A DNA stretch of 36,883 bases, from assembly GCA_032718475.1 (NCBI GenBank), contig JAUCBJ010001775.1, positions 1 through 36,883 on the forward strand, read 5' to 3'. This document shows, piece after piece, positions 10,895 to 20,227 of this stretch; positions within the stretch are counted from its first letter, which is position 1, and the number at the start of each line of letters is the position of its first letter. A program made the position numbers and the translations under genes. The notes under the pieces are model-generated. The model was not told the origin of the DNA. It saw nothing but the letters and a program-made list of their open reading frames with translations, and did not search any database. The stretch is from Nemertoderma westbladi (Eukaryota > Xenacoelomorpha > Nemertodermatida > Nemertodermatidae).

Positions 10895-11162
10895 TACAGT
10901 ATTCTCACTCCCCAGCTCCCGTGGTGTAATTTCCTAGTGTATACTGTATAGTATTCTCATTCCCCAGCTCCCGTGTTGTAATTTCCCTAGTGTACAGTAT
11001 TCTCACTCCCCAGCTCCCGTGGTGTAATTTCCCATAGTGTAGGGTATTCTGACGTAATTTCCCTAGTGTACAGTATTCTCACTCCCCAGCTCCCGTGGTG
11101 TAATTTCCCATAGTGTAGGGTATTCTGACGTAATTTCCCTAGTGTACAGTATTCTCACTACA
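10895..11162. repeat. Minisatellite with CCCCAGCTCCCGTG core
   Basis: Four units contain GTATTCTCACTCCCCAGCTC, then CCGTG(G/T)TGTAATTTCC, then TAGTGTA. The last two are extended by a 42-bp segment containing GGGTATTCTGACGTAATTTC, so the array has a higher-order form. Confidence 0.8.
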
Positions 11163-12064
11163 GTGAAACTCACCCCTGCATTATTTATCAATTTTCCCTC
11201 TGTCTGTCTTGCAAATCCATCCCCGGTTAAATTTAGCTCCTTCACACGAGGGGGGCAATGGCAGTCTAATACTGATAATATTGTAATACTGATGGTCTGC
11301 CGGTGTAACAGGAAAATATTGATTTATCTGCACTGATCATAATACATTGTAAATCTGCTACGATCATAGAATGATCATACAAAATCTTTTAAGAATTTAC
11401 ATATACAAAATATTGAAAAAATATTTATTTATTGAATGTATGCATGGTTGCAATTTGTTAAATATCAAAACCATTTTTACATTAAACATTATAATCATTG
11501 TCTTGGAAAGTAACAACATGGCTATTATATCTGCTACGATCAGACTACGATCAGGATAAGATCAGGCCAGATAAGGAGGCTGCCCAAATTTTAAAACACC
11601 AGAGGCAGAGGCCAATGATAATTATTTTTTTGCCGAATTTGACCGACCAGAGTACTCTCTTTCACAGCGTTTTACATAAGATTACATATCATACGAAGAT
11701 CTTTTCAGATCTTATCATGATCATATCATGATAATATCAAGTTAGAAATTATCAATACTAAAACTCCAGAGATCAGCCGTGGTCTTACCAATCCTGCAAA
11801 GATTTGCACTGATCATTACCAACCCTGCTAATATCATAGAGCAAAGGTGCCAAGATCTTATCAAGACATATGAAGATCTTATGCTAAGATCAGTGCAGAT
11901 TGGTGACGTTGCAAGTCTAGGGGAACTCAGCAGCAAAACGGTGCAATATAAAATACTGCATTGTACTGTATAACTGTAATTTAAATTAATTTTTGTAAAG
12001 TAAAATAAATGCTGTAAATATTCGCTATAATGGAAGGGCAATTTGGGAGGGAATGGGGGTGCTC
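11163..12064. other. Intergenic stretch with a GATC-rich inverted-repeat element
   Basis: ATCTGCACTGATC at 11,326-11,338 is inverted exactly at 11,888-11,900. Between them GATC occurs about 14 times. This looks like a degenerate MITE-like unit of about 575 bp. Short open frames here look non-coding. Confidence 0.5.
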
Positions 12065-12117
12065 AGTACTCTGCGTTGATACCACTGCTTTAAGCAGTGG
12101 TATCAACGCAGAGTACT
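12065..12117. other. Head-to-head synthetic amplification adapters (assembly artefact)
   Basis: Positions 12,092-12,117 begin AAGCAGTGGTATCAACGCAG and end AGTACT. Positions 12,065-12,090 are the exact reverse complement, with one T between them. This 26-mer is the SMART/IS-PCR primer sequence plus T, also used to my knowledge as linker in low-input genomic amplification kits. Two amplicons joined by their outer ends, with one A-tail base between, explain the structure. It is not biological, and the flanking DNA may come from two different loci. Confidence 0.95.
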
Positions 12118-12118
12118 A

Positions 12119-12340
12119 TTTGCAACTATTGGTTCTGCTAACACTGATAAATATAGGAACAAAGTTCGCAAGTTTAGGAAAGTGATTCGCTCGCAAAAAA
12201 GGAATATTTCACAATATGAGAATTGGATAAACATTAAATTTAGAAATGGTGATCAAATCAAATTGTTCATGAAAAAATATTGGATTTTTCGAAAAAACAT
12301 AAAAAAATTAAGTTTAGAAGTGTTGATTAATATTACTTGA
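12119..12340 (+). other. Open frame without start directly after the adapter
   Basis: A frame of 73 codons stays open from the adapter to TGA at 12,338-12,340. The peptide is very basic (Lys/Arg/Asn/Ile-rich, e.g. DKYRNKVRKFRKVIRS). It has no start codon near the adapter and no recognisable family. It could be the tail of a transposon ORF cut by the chimeric join, or chance in AT-rich DNA. Confidence 0.2.
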
Positions 12341-12404
12341 ATTTCATAAAACTACAGTATAGGAAATTTCAAATTTTAAAATATATTCATTAAATAAAAT
12401 ATCG

Positions 12405-12592
12405 AGGGGTAATTGTGCGGGGGGCAATATTTCCGGGGGGCAATAGTACGGGGGGCAATTGTCCTCGGGTGGCAATTATCATCGAGGGGCAATTTTCCGG
12501 GAGGCAATTTTCCGCGAGGCAATTGTCCGAGGAACAATTTTCCGCGAGGCAATTGACCGAGGAACGATTGTCCGGGGGCAATTGTCCTAGTT
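12405..12592. repeat. Tandem repeat with GGCAATTNTCCG core
   Basis: About eleven units of 13-20 bp carry (G)GGCAATT followed by TCCG or a variant. G-runs of 4-6 occur in the first units. No gene; open frames in both directions are repeat by-products. Confidence 0.8.
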
Positions 12593-13250
12593 CTCCCAAG
12601 AGGTTACCTAACTTCATGACTCGTCCCAGTCGTGTTTACTAATTTCATCCAATCAAATCGTTGGCTGTTTGGAACCACATAAAAATATACAATTAGTTTA
12701 CAAAACATACAAAATTTCCCAAATTACAGTATTTGCTTACACTGCCAAAAGCTCAGATCTCTATTAAACATTTTAGCCAATCAAATTAGATGTGTGGCGC
12801 CACAGTTAAATTTATAAACTTTTAAAGGTTACTTGCAACATCTACTAAGTAAACGTGGAAAATATACAAAATTTTATAAATAACACATGAGCAAAATATT
12901 AAGATTAAAAGATTAAAGATGATTGTAGTTAGTGAAACATAAAATTATTAAAAGCATTTGTGTATTTGTTTACGTGATGAAATCGTAATTGACAAGTAAA
13001 TAAACGACATACTGCACAACATATTAAATAAGACAATAAATAACATTTAGTTTCGTAAGTTAAATTTCATTAGGAGTATTTTTTAATACTCATTACAGTC
13101 ATCAGTAGCGAATCAACAAATAGTCAGCTCCATTATCAAGCCCATTTGCCACAAAGGTACAAATAATCGAGACACATCAATGAATTCGTACTTCGGTTGA
13201 GCGTTTAGATTTGTCATTCCAATATATTTGTCAAACCTAAAAAATAATAC
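12593..13250. other. AT-rich intergenic stretch
   Basis: I see no gene, RNA or clear repeat here. Confidence 0.5.
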
Positions 13251-15090
13251 TGTTGTGATTAGACACTTGCGTTCTGTATATATTGTGGTAATTAGACGTT
13301 AGTGAAGTCTTGTGGTAATTAGACACTGAGTATTAATAACTACCGTACTGTATATTGTGGTAATTAGACACTTGCATTCTGTATATTGTGGTAATTAGAC
13401 GTTAGTGAAGTCTTGTGGTAATTAGACACTGAGTATGAATAACTACCGTTCTGTATATTGTGGTAATTAGATGCAGTGTAGTCTTGTGGTAAATAGACAC
13501 TTGAGTTCTGTATATTGTGGTAATTAGATGCCATTGTAAAATAATATTGTGGTAATTAGATGCAGTGTAGTCTTGTGGTAAATAGACACTTGAGTTCTGT
13601 ATATTGTGGTAATTAGATGCCATTGTAAAATAATATTGTGGTAATTAGATGCAGTGTAGTCTTGTGGTAAATAGACACTTGAGTTCTGTATATTGTGGTA
13701 ATTAGATGCCATTGTAAAATAATATTGTGGTAATTAGATGCAGTGTAGTCTTGTGGTAAATAGACACTTGAGTTCTGTATATTGTGGTAATTAGATGCCA
13801 TTGTAAAATAATATTGTGGTAATTAGATGCAGTGTAGTCTTGTGGTAAATAGACACTTGAGTTCTGTATATTGTGGTAATTAGATGCCAGTGTAAAAGAA
13901 TCTTGTGGTAAATATACACTGCAGTTCTGTATAGTCTTGTGGTAATTAGATGCCACTTGTAAAGTAATATTGTGGTAATTAGATGCCATTGTAGAATAAT
14001 ATTGTGGTAATTAGATGTAGTGTAGTCTTGTGGTAAATAGACACTTGAGTTCTGTATAGTATTGTGGTAATTAGATGCCATTGTAAAGTAATATTGTGGT
14101 AATTAGATGCCATTGTAAAATAATATTGTGGTAATTAGATGCAGTGTAGTCTTGTGGTAAATAGACACTTGAGTTCTGTATATTGTGGTAATTAGATCCC
14201 ATTGTAAAATAATATTGTGGTAATTAGATGCAGTGTAGTCTTGTGGTAAATAGACACTTGAGTTCTGTATATTGTGGTATTTAGACGCCATTGTAAAATA
14301 ATATTGTGGTAATTAGATGCCATTGTAAAATAATATTGTGGTAATTAGATGCAGCGTGTAGGCCTACTGGTGTAGTCTTGTGGTAAATAGACACTTGAGT
14401 TCTGTATATTGTGGTAATTAGATGCCAGATGCCATTGTAAAATAATATTGTGGTAATTAGATGCAGTGTAGTCTTGTGGTAAATAGACACTTGAGTTCTG
14501 TATATTGTGGTAATTAGATGCCATTGTAAAATAATATTGTGGTAATTAGATGCAGTGTAGTCTTGTGGTAAATAGACACTTGAGTTCTGTATATTGTGGT
14601 AATTAGATGCCATTGTAAAATAATATTGTGGTAATTAGATGCAGTGTAGTCTTGTGGTAAATAGACACTTGAGTTCTGTATATTGTGGTAATTAGATGCC
14701 ATTGTAAAATAATATTGTGGTAATTAGATGCAGTGTAGTCTTGTGGTAAATAGACACTTGCTTTCTATATATTGTGATAATTAGATGCCATTGTAAAATA
14801 ATATTGTGGTAATTAGATGCAGTGTAGTCTTGTGGTAATAGACACTTGAGTTCTGTATATTGTGATAATTAGATGCCATTGTAAAATAATATTGTGGTAA
14901 TTAGATGCAGTGTAGTCTTGTGGTAAATAGACACTTGAGTTCTGTATATTGTGGTAATTAGATGCCATTGTAAAATAATATTGTGGTAATTAGATGCAGT
15001 GTAGTCTTGTGGTAAATAGACACTTGCGTTCTATATATTGTGGTAATTAACTAGATGCCAATGTAAAATAATATTGTGGTAATTAGATGC
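13251..15090. repeat. 89-bp satellite with three-part higher-order unit
   Basis: The core TTGTGGTAATTAGA recurs about every 26-32 bp. Three sub-units (26 + 31 + 32 bp) make an 89-bp unit that is almost invariant from about 13,520 onward. Their distinguishing words are ATGCAGTGTAGTC, GTAAATAGACACTTGAG and ATGCCATTGTAAAATAAT. The left end (13,251-13,500) is more diverged, and there are insertions at about 14,350 and 14,420. All short open frames here are repeat artefacts. Confidence 0.95.
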
Positions 15091-15099
15091 CTCTATCGA

Positions 15100-15172
15100 A
15101 TTGTTGGGGTAGATTCCGGTAGATTGTGGTAGTTTGTGGTTGGTTGGGGTAGATTGTGGTAGGTTGGGGTAA
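15100..15172. repeat. Short GGTAGATTGTGGTAG-type G/T-rich repeat
   Basis: Irregular copies of TTGTGGTAG and TTGGGGTAG follow the satellite directly and look like a diverged extension of its GTGGTA core. The G-rich strand has several GGGG runs. Confidence 0.6.
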
Positions 15173-15184
15173 TTAGTAGGACCC

Positions 15185-15572
15185 AGCTGGCCCTGCAAGG
15201 ATTTCAAATATGTAACGCAATTTCAATTTCGTTGAAAAATAGCTGAGATATGGGCGTTCAAATGTTGCATGGTTATGCACCTGCGCGAGGCTATTTTATT
15301 CTATTTAATAAATGCATCATAATCTGGAATATTTTGTTTATCCAAAGAAGTAGCTGGGCAACAATGCATTACATCTTTAATCGTACTATTACGTATTACG
15401 TAGTTATTCATACATTTAAAAAATGTTCTAGAATTATATGGTTTATTTATTAATAGAATAAAATAGCCTCGCGTCGTTGCAAAACCATGCAAGATTTGAA
15501 CGCTCATATCTCAACTATTTTTCAACAAAATTCAAATTGTGTTACATATTTGGAATCCTTGCATGGCCAGCT
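15185..15572. mobile_element. 388-bp MITE with 129-bp terminal inverted repeats
   Basis: The left arm (15,185-15,313) starts AGCTGGCC; the right arm (15,443-15,572) is its complement with scattered mismatches. Shared words include CAAATATGTAAC, ATATGRGCGTTCAAAT and GCGAGGCTATTTTATTCTAT. The spacer is about 129 bp. There is no coding capacity. The arms could form a long hairpin if transcribed. A diverged relative appears in SMARCC intron 1. I do not see a clear target duplication. Confidence 0.85.
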
Positions 15573-16855
15573 TTCCATTGGTACAAACAAACAGCTTTAA
15601 GGTAGAACTGTAGAAGAATAACTGCGGTGTAACTGGTGTCAGGGTGTAATATTGCTGGAGACACTTTTTTTAAACAGTTAAACGCTTGTAGAATGTAGCT
15701 AAAGATTGAAAGCAAAAATAAAAATTATGGCTCACCCAGTCAGTGGTCGGGAGGTGAAACTATCTCTGTTTCAAATTTCATGCAATCTCATTACAGCATT
15801 AAGATTTGTAAAAAAATTAGGGGGGGGGGGGGGTGTCACTGAATTACGACACTATATTCTGGGACGTGGTGTATTCAGTTAGTATATGCACGAAATATAC
15901 CGATAATTGGCCTAATACTTTATTAAAAAATTAACTCCGGCAAAATTTTCATTGGAGCCAGAGCAGGAGCCGGAGATGCCAAAATGGCCGGAGCCGGAGG
16001 TGAGCTCCCATCGAGCCCTAATCCCTACTTTTACACCTTATGTCTGTATGTAATTCCTACTTTACACCCTCAAAATGTTGTGATTTTATTTACTGCACAT
16101 ATACAGGCTGACAGGACCTCCCGTTCCCACTATGTTTTACAGTTTAATACCCTATTGTTCTTAATTTAATATTTACTAGCTGGTTGTAATACCATTCTGA
16201 TATTTTAACAAATTAATTTGTTATTTATAGTAATTTACACACTGAGTTCACTTTAATGGTGCGCTTTTTAAAGGGACCTCCATGGAAACGAGGTTTTCAT
16301 CGAGCTATCCCTAACAGCCTAACATCAGAACATTGTATGTCTACAAGATAATCTATATTTTTTCTATGAACTTTGCACAATTTTTTAGTAAATTTAAATA
16401 TTATAGTCGATTCCAACTTATGCCGGTCAGCCGGTTATTAGTGTATTACAGTATTATGTTATATTTTATATGTCTTATATTTTAGGGATTGCTTGTACAT
16501 TGTTACCGGTAATAAAAAACTTAAACTTTACATGTACAGTACACTGCAGTGTGCAGTCAAATGGCAGAATCGTAAGTGTATTGTTTGTAATGAACAGCAC
16601 TTTATCAGTTATCACTTAGGCTAAGCCCACAGTTTTCTTTGTGAACAGTGAATGACATTTAGGCCTATCTTATTTACTCTACTGGTACCGGTAAGTTGCT
16701 AGGCCGATTTTGGTTCACTTTGTCAATGTAACTAAATACGTAAATAGATTTTAAAAACTAGAACAGTAGAATGTCAATAAATATTATCAGAATGTGAAAT
16801 TAAGTCTGCACTGCAAACCAATTCAAACCACCTAAAAAAAACGTGAAGAAAGCGA
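15573..16855. other. Intergenic stretch
   Basis: It holds a 14-nt poly-G run (15,820-15,833) and two TACCGGTA palindromes (16,504-16,511 and 16,686-16,693). I see no gene; the small open frame at 15,984-16,169 has no coding features. Confidence 0.45.
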
Positions 16856-18130
16856 CTGAAACAATCCGATCAAACGTTTAAGAGACCTTTCGTGCTGCAC
16901 CTGCACATGCTGACATGGCAGCATGGGGTACTGTAACAATCTGTTGAAATGATTAAGATAGGCTACCTTCCTGCCTTCACGCAGTACGTTAGACACTGCT
17001 GCACTGTAACAAACAATCTGTTGAAACCTGAAACGTTTAAGAGACCTTCCAACCTTCGTGCAGCACGTTGGATACTGAAACAATCTGTTGATGAAACGTT
17101 TAAGAGACCTTCGTGCAGCACATGGGTAACAATCTGATGAACGTTTGAGAGACCTTCGCGCAGCACGTGACGTGGTGTACTATAACAATTTGTGGAAACG
17201 TTTAAGAGACCTTCATTCACGCAGTATGTGAGATACTAAAACAATCTGTTGAAACGTTCGAGACCTTCGCGCAGCACGTGGCGCACTGTAACATTGTGTA
17301 ACAAGCTGTTCAAACGTTGAAGAGGGATTCGCGCAGCACGTGGCGTACTCCAACATTGTGTAACAAACTGTTGAAACGTTTAAGAGAGATTCACGCAACA
17401 CGTGGCGTACTCCAACATTGTGTAACAAGCTGTCGAAACGTTTAAGAGACCTTCGTGCAGCACGTTCGCACATGGGGCTGTGGGGTACTGAAACAATCTG
17501 TTGAAACGATTAAGATACCTTGCTGCCTTCATGCAGTATGTGAGATACTGAAACAATCTGTTGAAACGTTTGAGACCTTCGCGCGGCATGTGGCGTACTG
17601 TAACATTGTGTAACAAGCTGTTGAAACGTTTACGATACCTTAGCGCAGCACATGGCGTACTGAAACATTGTGTAACAAACTGTTGAAACGTTTAAGAGAC
17701 CTTCGCGCAGCACGTGGCGCACTGTAACATTGTATAACAATCTGTTGAAACGTTTACGATACCTTCGCGCAGCACGTGGCGCACTGTAACATTGTGTAAC
17801 AAGCTGTTGAAACGTTAGAGACCTTCGCGCAGCACGTGGCGCACTGTAACTGTAACATTGTATAACAATCAGTTGAAACGTTTACGGTACCTTCGCGCAG
17901 CACGTGGCGCACTGTAACATTGTATAACAATCTGTTGAAACGTTCAAGAGACCTTCGCGCAGCACATGGCGCACTGTAAAATTGTGTAAGAAAACGTTTG
18001 AAACGTTTATGATACTTTCACGCAGCACGTGGTGCACTGTAATATTGTCTGATTGTTGTAACAATCTGTTGAAACGGTTCAAACTTCAAAGACCTTCGCG
18101 CAGCACATGAGATAATTCTGAAACAATATA
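16856..18130. repeat. About 61-bp satellite carrying CACGTG E-boxes
   Basis: About 20 diverged units contain CTGTTGAAACGTTTAAGAGA, then CCTTCGCGCAGCACGTGGCG and ACTGTAACATTGTGTAACAA. Nine units keep a perfect CACGTG: 17164, 17275, 17337, 17399, 17711, 17773, 17833, 17901 and 18026. CpG is frequent compared with the surroundings. Open frames on the minus strand are repeat artefacts. Confidence 0.92.
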
Positions 18131-18601
18131 TTTAAACGATCTGACGATTAAGAGGTCGATTTACCATCATAGCTAACACCCCAATTCATGATATTGACTG
18201 ATTGAATGGGATAAATTATTTTTAGGCTCGTTAAGCCAAGGAATCCTGTTCACCATCACCACCACCGATGATATTCCATAAACCTTCCACTTCCATTCTA
18301 TTTTCCCAAGTCTGCAAGTTGCCTTGATTCCCATTTATTGACCACTGAAGGATGAATGCCAAGGTTGGGCTAGCAGGTTGCAGCATTTAAAGCACTGATA
18401 CTGTGCAACTGTGCTCAAACTGTCAAACAGTGCTGCCACCGTGCCCCATCTAGGGATCGAATAAGGCTGTAAGGGCTTCCTAATTGGAAGCCCAGGAATG
18501 TCACCAATAGACCAAGATGTTGCATGGTCTAGACAGGCAGACTTATGGGCAGCCACTCCTAACTGCCAACTGATAGCCCAGTTACCTAACGTAATTTCTC
18601 C
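18131..18601. other. Unassigned non-coding block of balanced GC
   Basis: About 18,230-18,580 is clearly less AT-rich than its flanks and may be an unrecognised repeat. A minus-strand 73-codon frame (18,335-18,556) has no recognisable domain. On the minus strand, A-box-like (about 18,570) and B-box-like (about 18,455) words are too far apart for a tRNA. A short CCTAACCTAACC run at 18,600-18,612 is next to the LINE remnant. Confidence 0.35.
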
Positions 18602-19845
18602 CTAACCTAACCTACCTAACGTAAAATCAATGTATACAATATCAATATTCTTACGATTATCAAGCAGTTGTGTACAGTCGGTGATACGCTCTAATAATTG
18701 CCTACAAGTAGATCTACGCTGTAGGAACCCATGCTGAGATTTTGATATCAATTTATGTTCTAAAAGATACTTAGTTAACTCTACTTTAATGCACATTTCC
18801 ATAAGTTTACAGGCTATACAAGTTAGTGATACAGGTCTATAATTATAAGGGTCCGAAGGATCGCCTTTCTTGTACAATGGAATAACTAAAGCAGTACGCC
18901 AAACAGATGGCAGAGCATTGGAAGCAAATGATATATTAAAAATAACTGATAAAGGCACAGCTAAAAATAATGCAAGTTTAGAAAATAAAATTCAATTTCA
19001 ATTTCAAAGCTCGGTTTACACCCCGGCAGGCTATATTGATAAAATTATAGGGTGAAAAATACTGGGCAGATCATCCGGAGTGTGGCTTGTCTTGCCTTTC
19101 AGTTTTCTCAGCATTATTAAAATAGTTGCAGGTTCAAAATTTATATCAGATAACTGGGCGCTAGAATGTACGTTTCTAGGAAATGGTGGGATAGACAGAT
19201 AGACCCATTATCCTCACTGAAGTTTTGCGAGAGTACCATTGAAAATATATTAGCCTTAGTAACATCATCAACTACAGTATTACCATTGTACTGTAGTGGT
19301 GCAATACCCGCTTTATTGCGTTTTCGTGAGTTAGGCCTAGTGTACTTAAAGACTGCTTCCGGACTTCCTGAGCTGAGAATTTTACATTCTTTGGCGCAGG
19401 CAGCTCGGAATGCACCCTGAGAAGCAGCTTTAGCAGCCTTAGTGTAAGCCGCTCTGCCAGATACTGTGTGCCTGCGGCGCCACAGTTTATTTTTATTATT
19501 CTGAAGTTGCTTTACATAAACCGGGTATGCTTTCTTATTAGGATTAATAGATTTGAAAGGAACACAATTATCAATACCTACTTTGAGTATACTTGTAAAT
19601 TTGCACCAGAAATTATCTATAGTGTTACATAATTGAAATTCGATAGTCCAATTGATATTTTGTAAATATGACGAAATTTTGTTATAGTCACAGTTAGAAA
19701 AGTCATGAAAACCAATGCAATCTCGCTGAATTAACTCATGGGGGGAAATAATATTAAAACATATATTATAAGTGTATATCCCGATAGGGATGTATTTATA
19801 TATCCCGATCGGGATAGGGAACCCTACTGACTGTGAATCACACAA
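18602..19845 (-). pseudogene. Degenerate LINE copy, linker and N-terminal reverse transcriptase
   Basis: On the minus strand the first part (19,845 to about 19,050) encodes the region between endonuclease and RT (DFSNCDYNKISSYLQ, later NKKAYPVYVKQLQNNKNKLW), then LRKLKGKTSHTPDDLPSI, homologous to LRKLEGKSSRTPDGFPSI in the copy at 8.4 kb. A stop, frame change and a short inserted segment (about 18,970-19,045) interrupt it. It resumes with FNISFASNALPSVW, PLYKKGDPSDPYNYRPVSLT and ends just after the first catalytic block, YIDF. The rest of RT is missing, so the 3' side was lost, which needs a deletion or recombination after insertion. The extreme upstream part (19,740-19,845) contains ATCCCGATCGGGAT-type palindromes and is probably not LINE. 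Confidence 0.85.
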
Positions 19846-20227
19846 GATATCGAATGTAAAATGAATTACTGGGGTGTCAGGGTGTCGGTATAATGCAGTG
19901 GTGCCGTCTTTTGTGGTACTTTGCGGTCTTTTGCGGTACCGGTATACCTAATTCGTAGGACCGCTGAGTACGCCCTATAATATTAATAGGCCTAACGGCA
20001 TTTGTTTTTTATTTCCGGTATATATTTTTTTTGAAATTTTGCCGGTGGTACTAATCGATTGGCAAGAGCTGTAGAGGGTCAAAAAACGTTCAATTCGAAT
20101 AAGGTTTTAGGCCTATTCTGCTAAATACAAATACCGTTAGCTAAAGCGGAGTACAGGTATCATTCTACTTAGGTCTACCAGTACTGATTTACTCTGTTGA
20201 ATCGAGTTGAAGGGCTTTAATTTAATA
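19846..20227 (+). promoter_or_regulatory. Upstream region and 5' leader of SMARCC
   Basis: The 380 bp before the SMARCC start codon should hold its promoter and 5' leader. I see no TATA box at a convincing position. It contains one TACCGGTA (19,937) and two TAGGCCTA (19,987 and 20,108) palindromes. An in-frame stop at 20,198-20,200 precedes the start codon. Confidence 0.35.

Noticed and set aside
13402-14702. Many minus-strand frames of 60-110 codons
   Set aside because: They are identical readings of the 89-bp satellite shifted by one unit, with no independent coding evidence.
13251-15090. CRISPR-like regular repeats
   Set aside because: The spacing segments are themselves repeated rather than unique spacers, and the DNA is eukaryotic; this is a satellite.
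18600-18620. Telomere-like CCTAA repeat
   Set aside because: Only three or four irregular units occur, next to a LINE remnant; too short and imperfect for a telomeric tract.
19141-19845. Stand-alone 234-codon host gene
   Set aside because: Its sequence is the endonuclease-RT linker of a LINE and continues, after a frame break, into RT motifs on the same strand.
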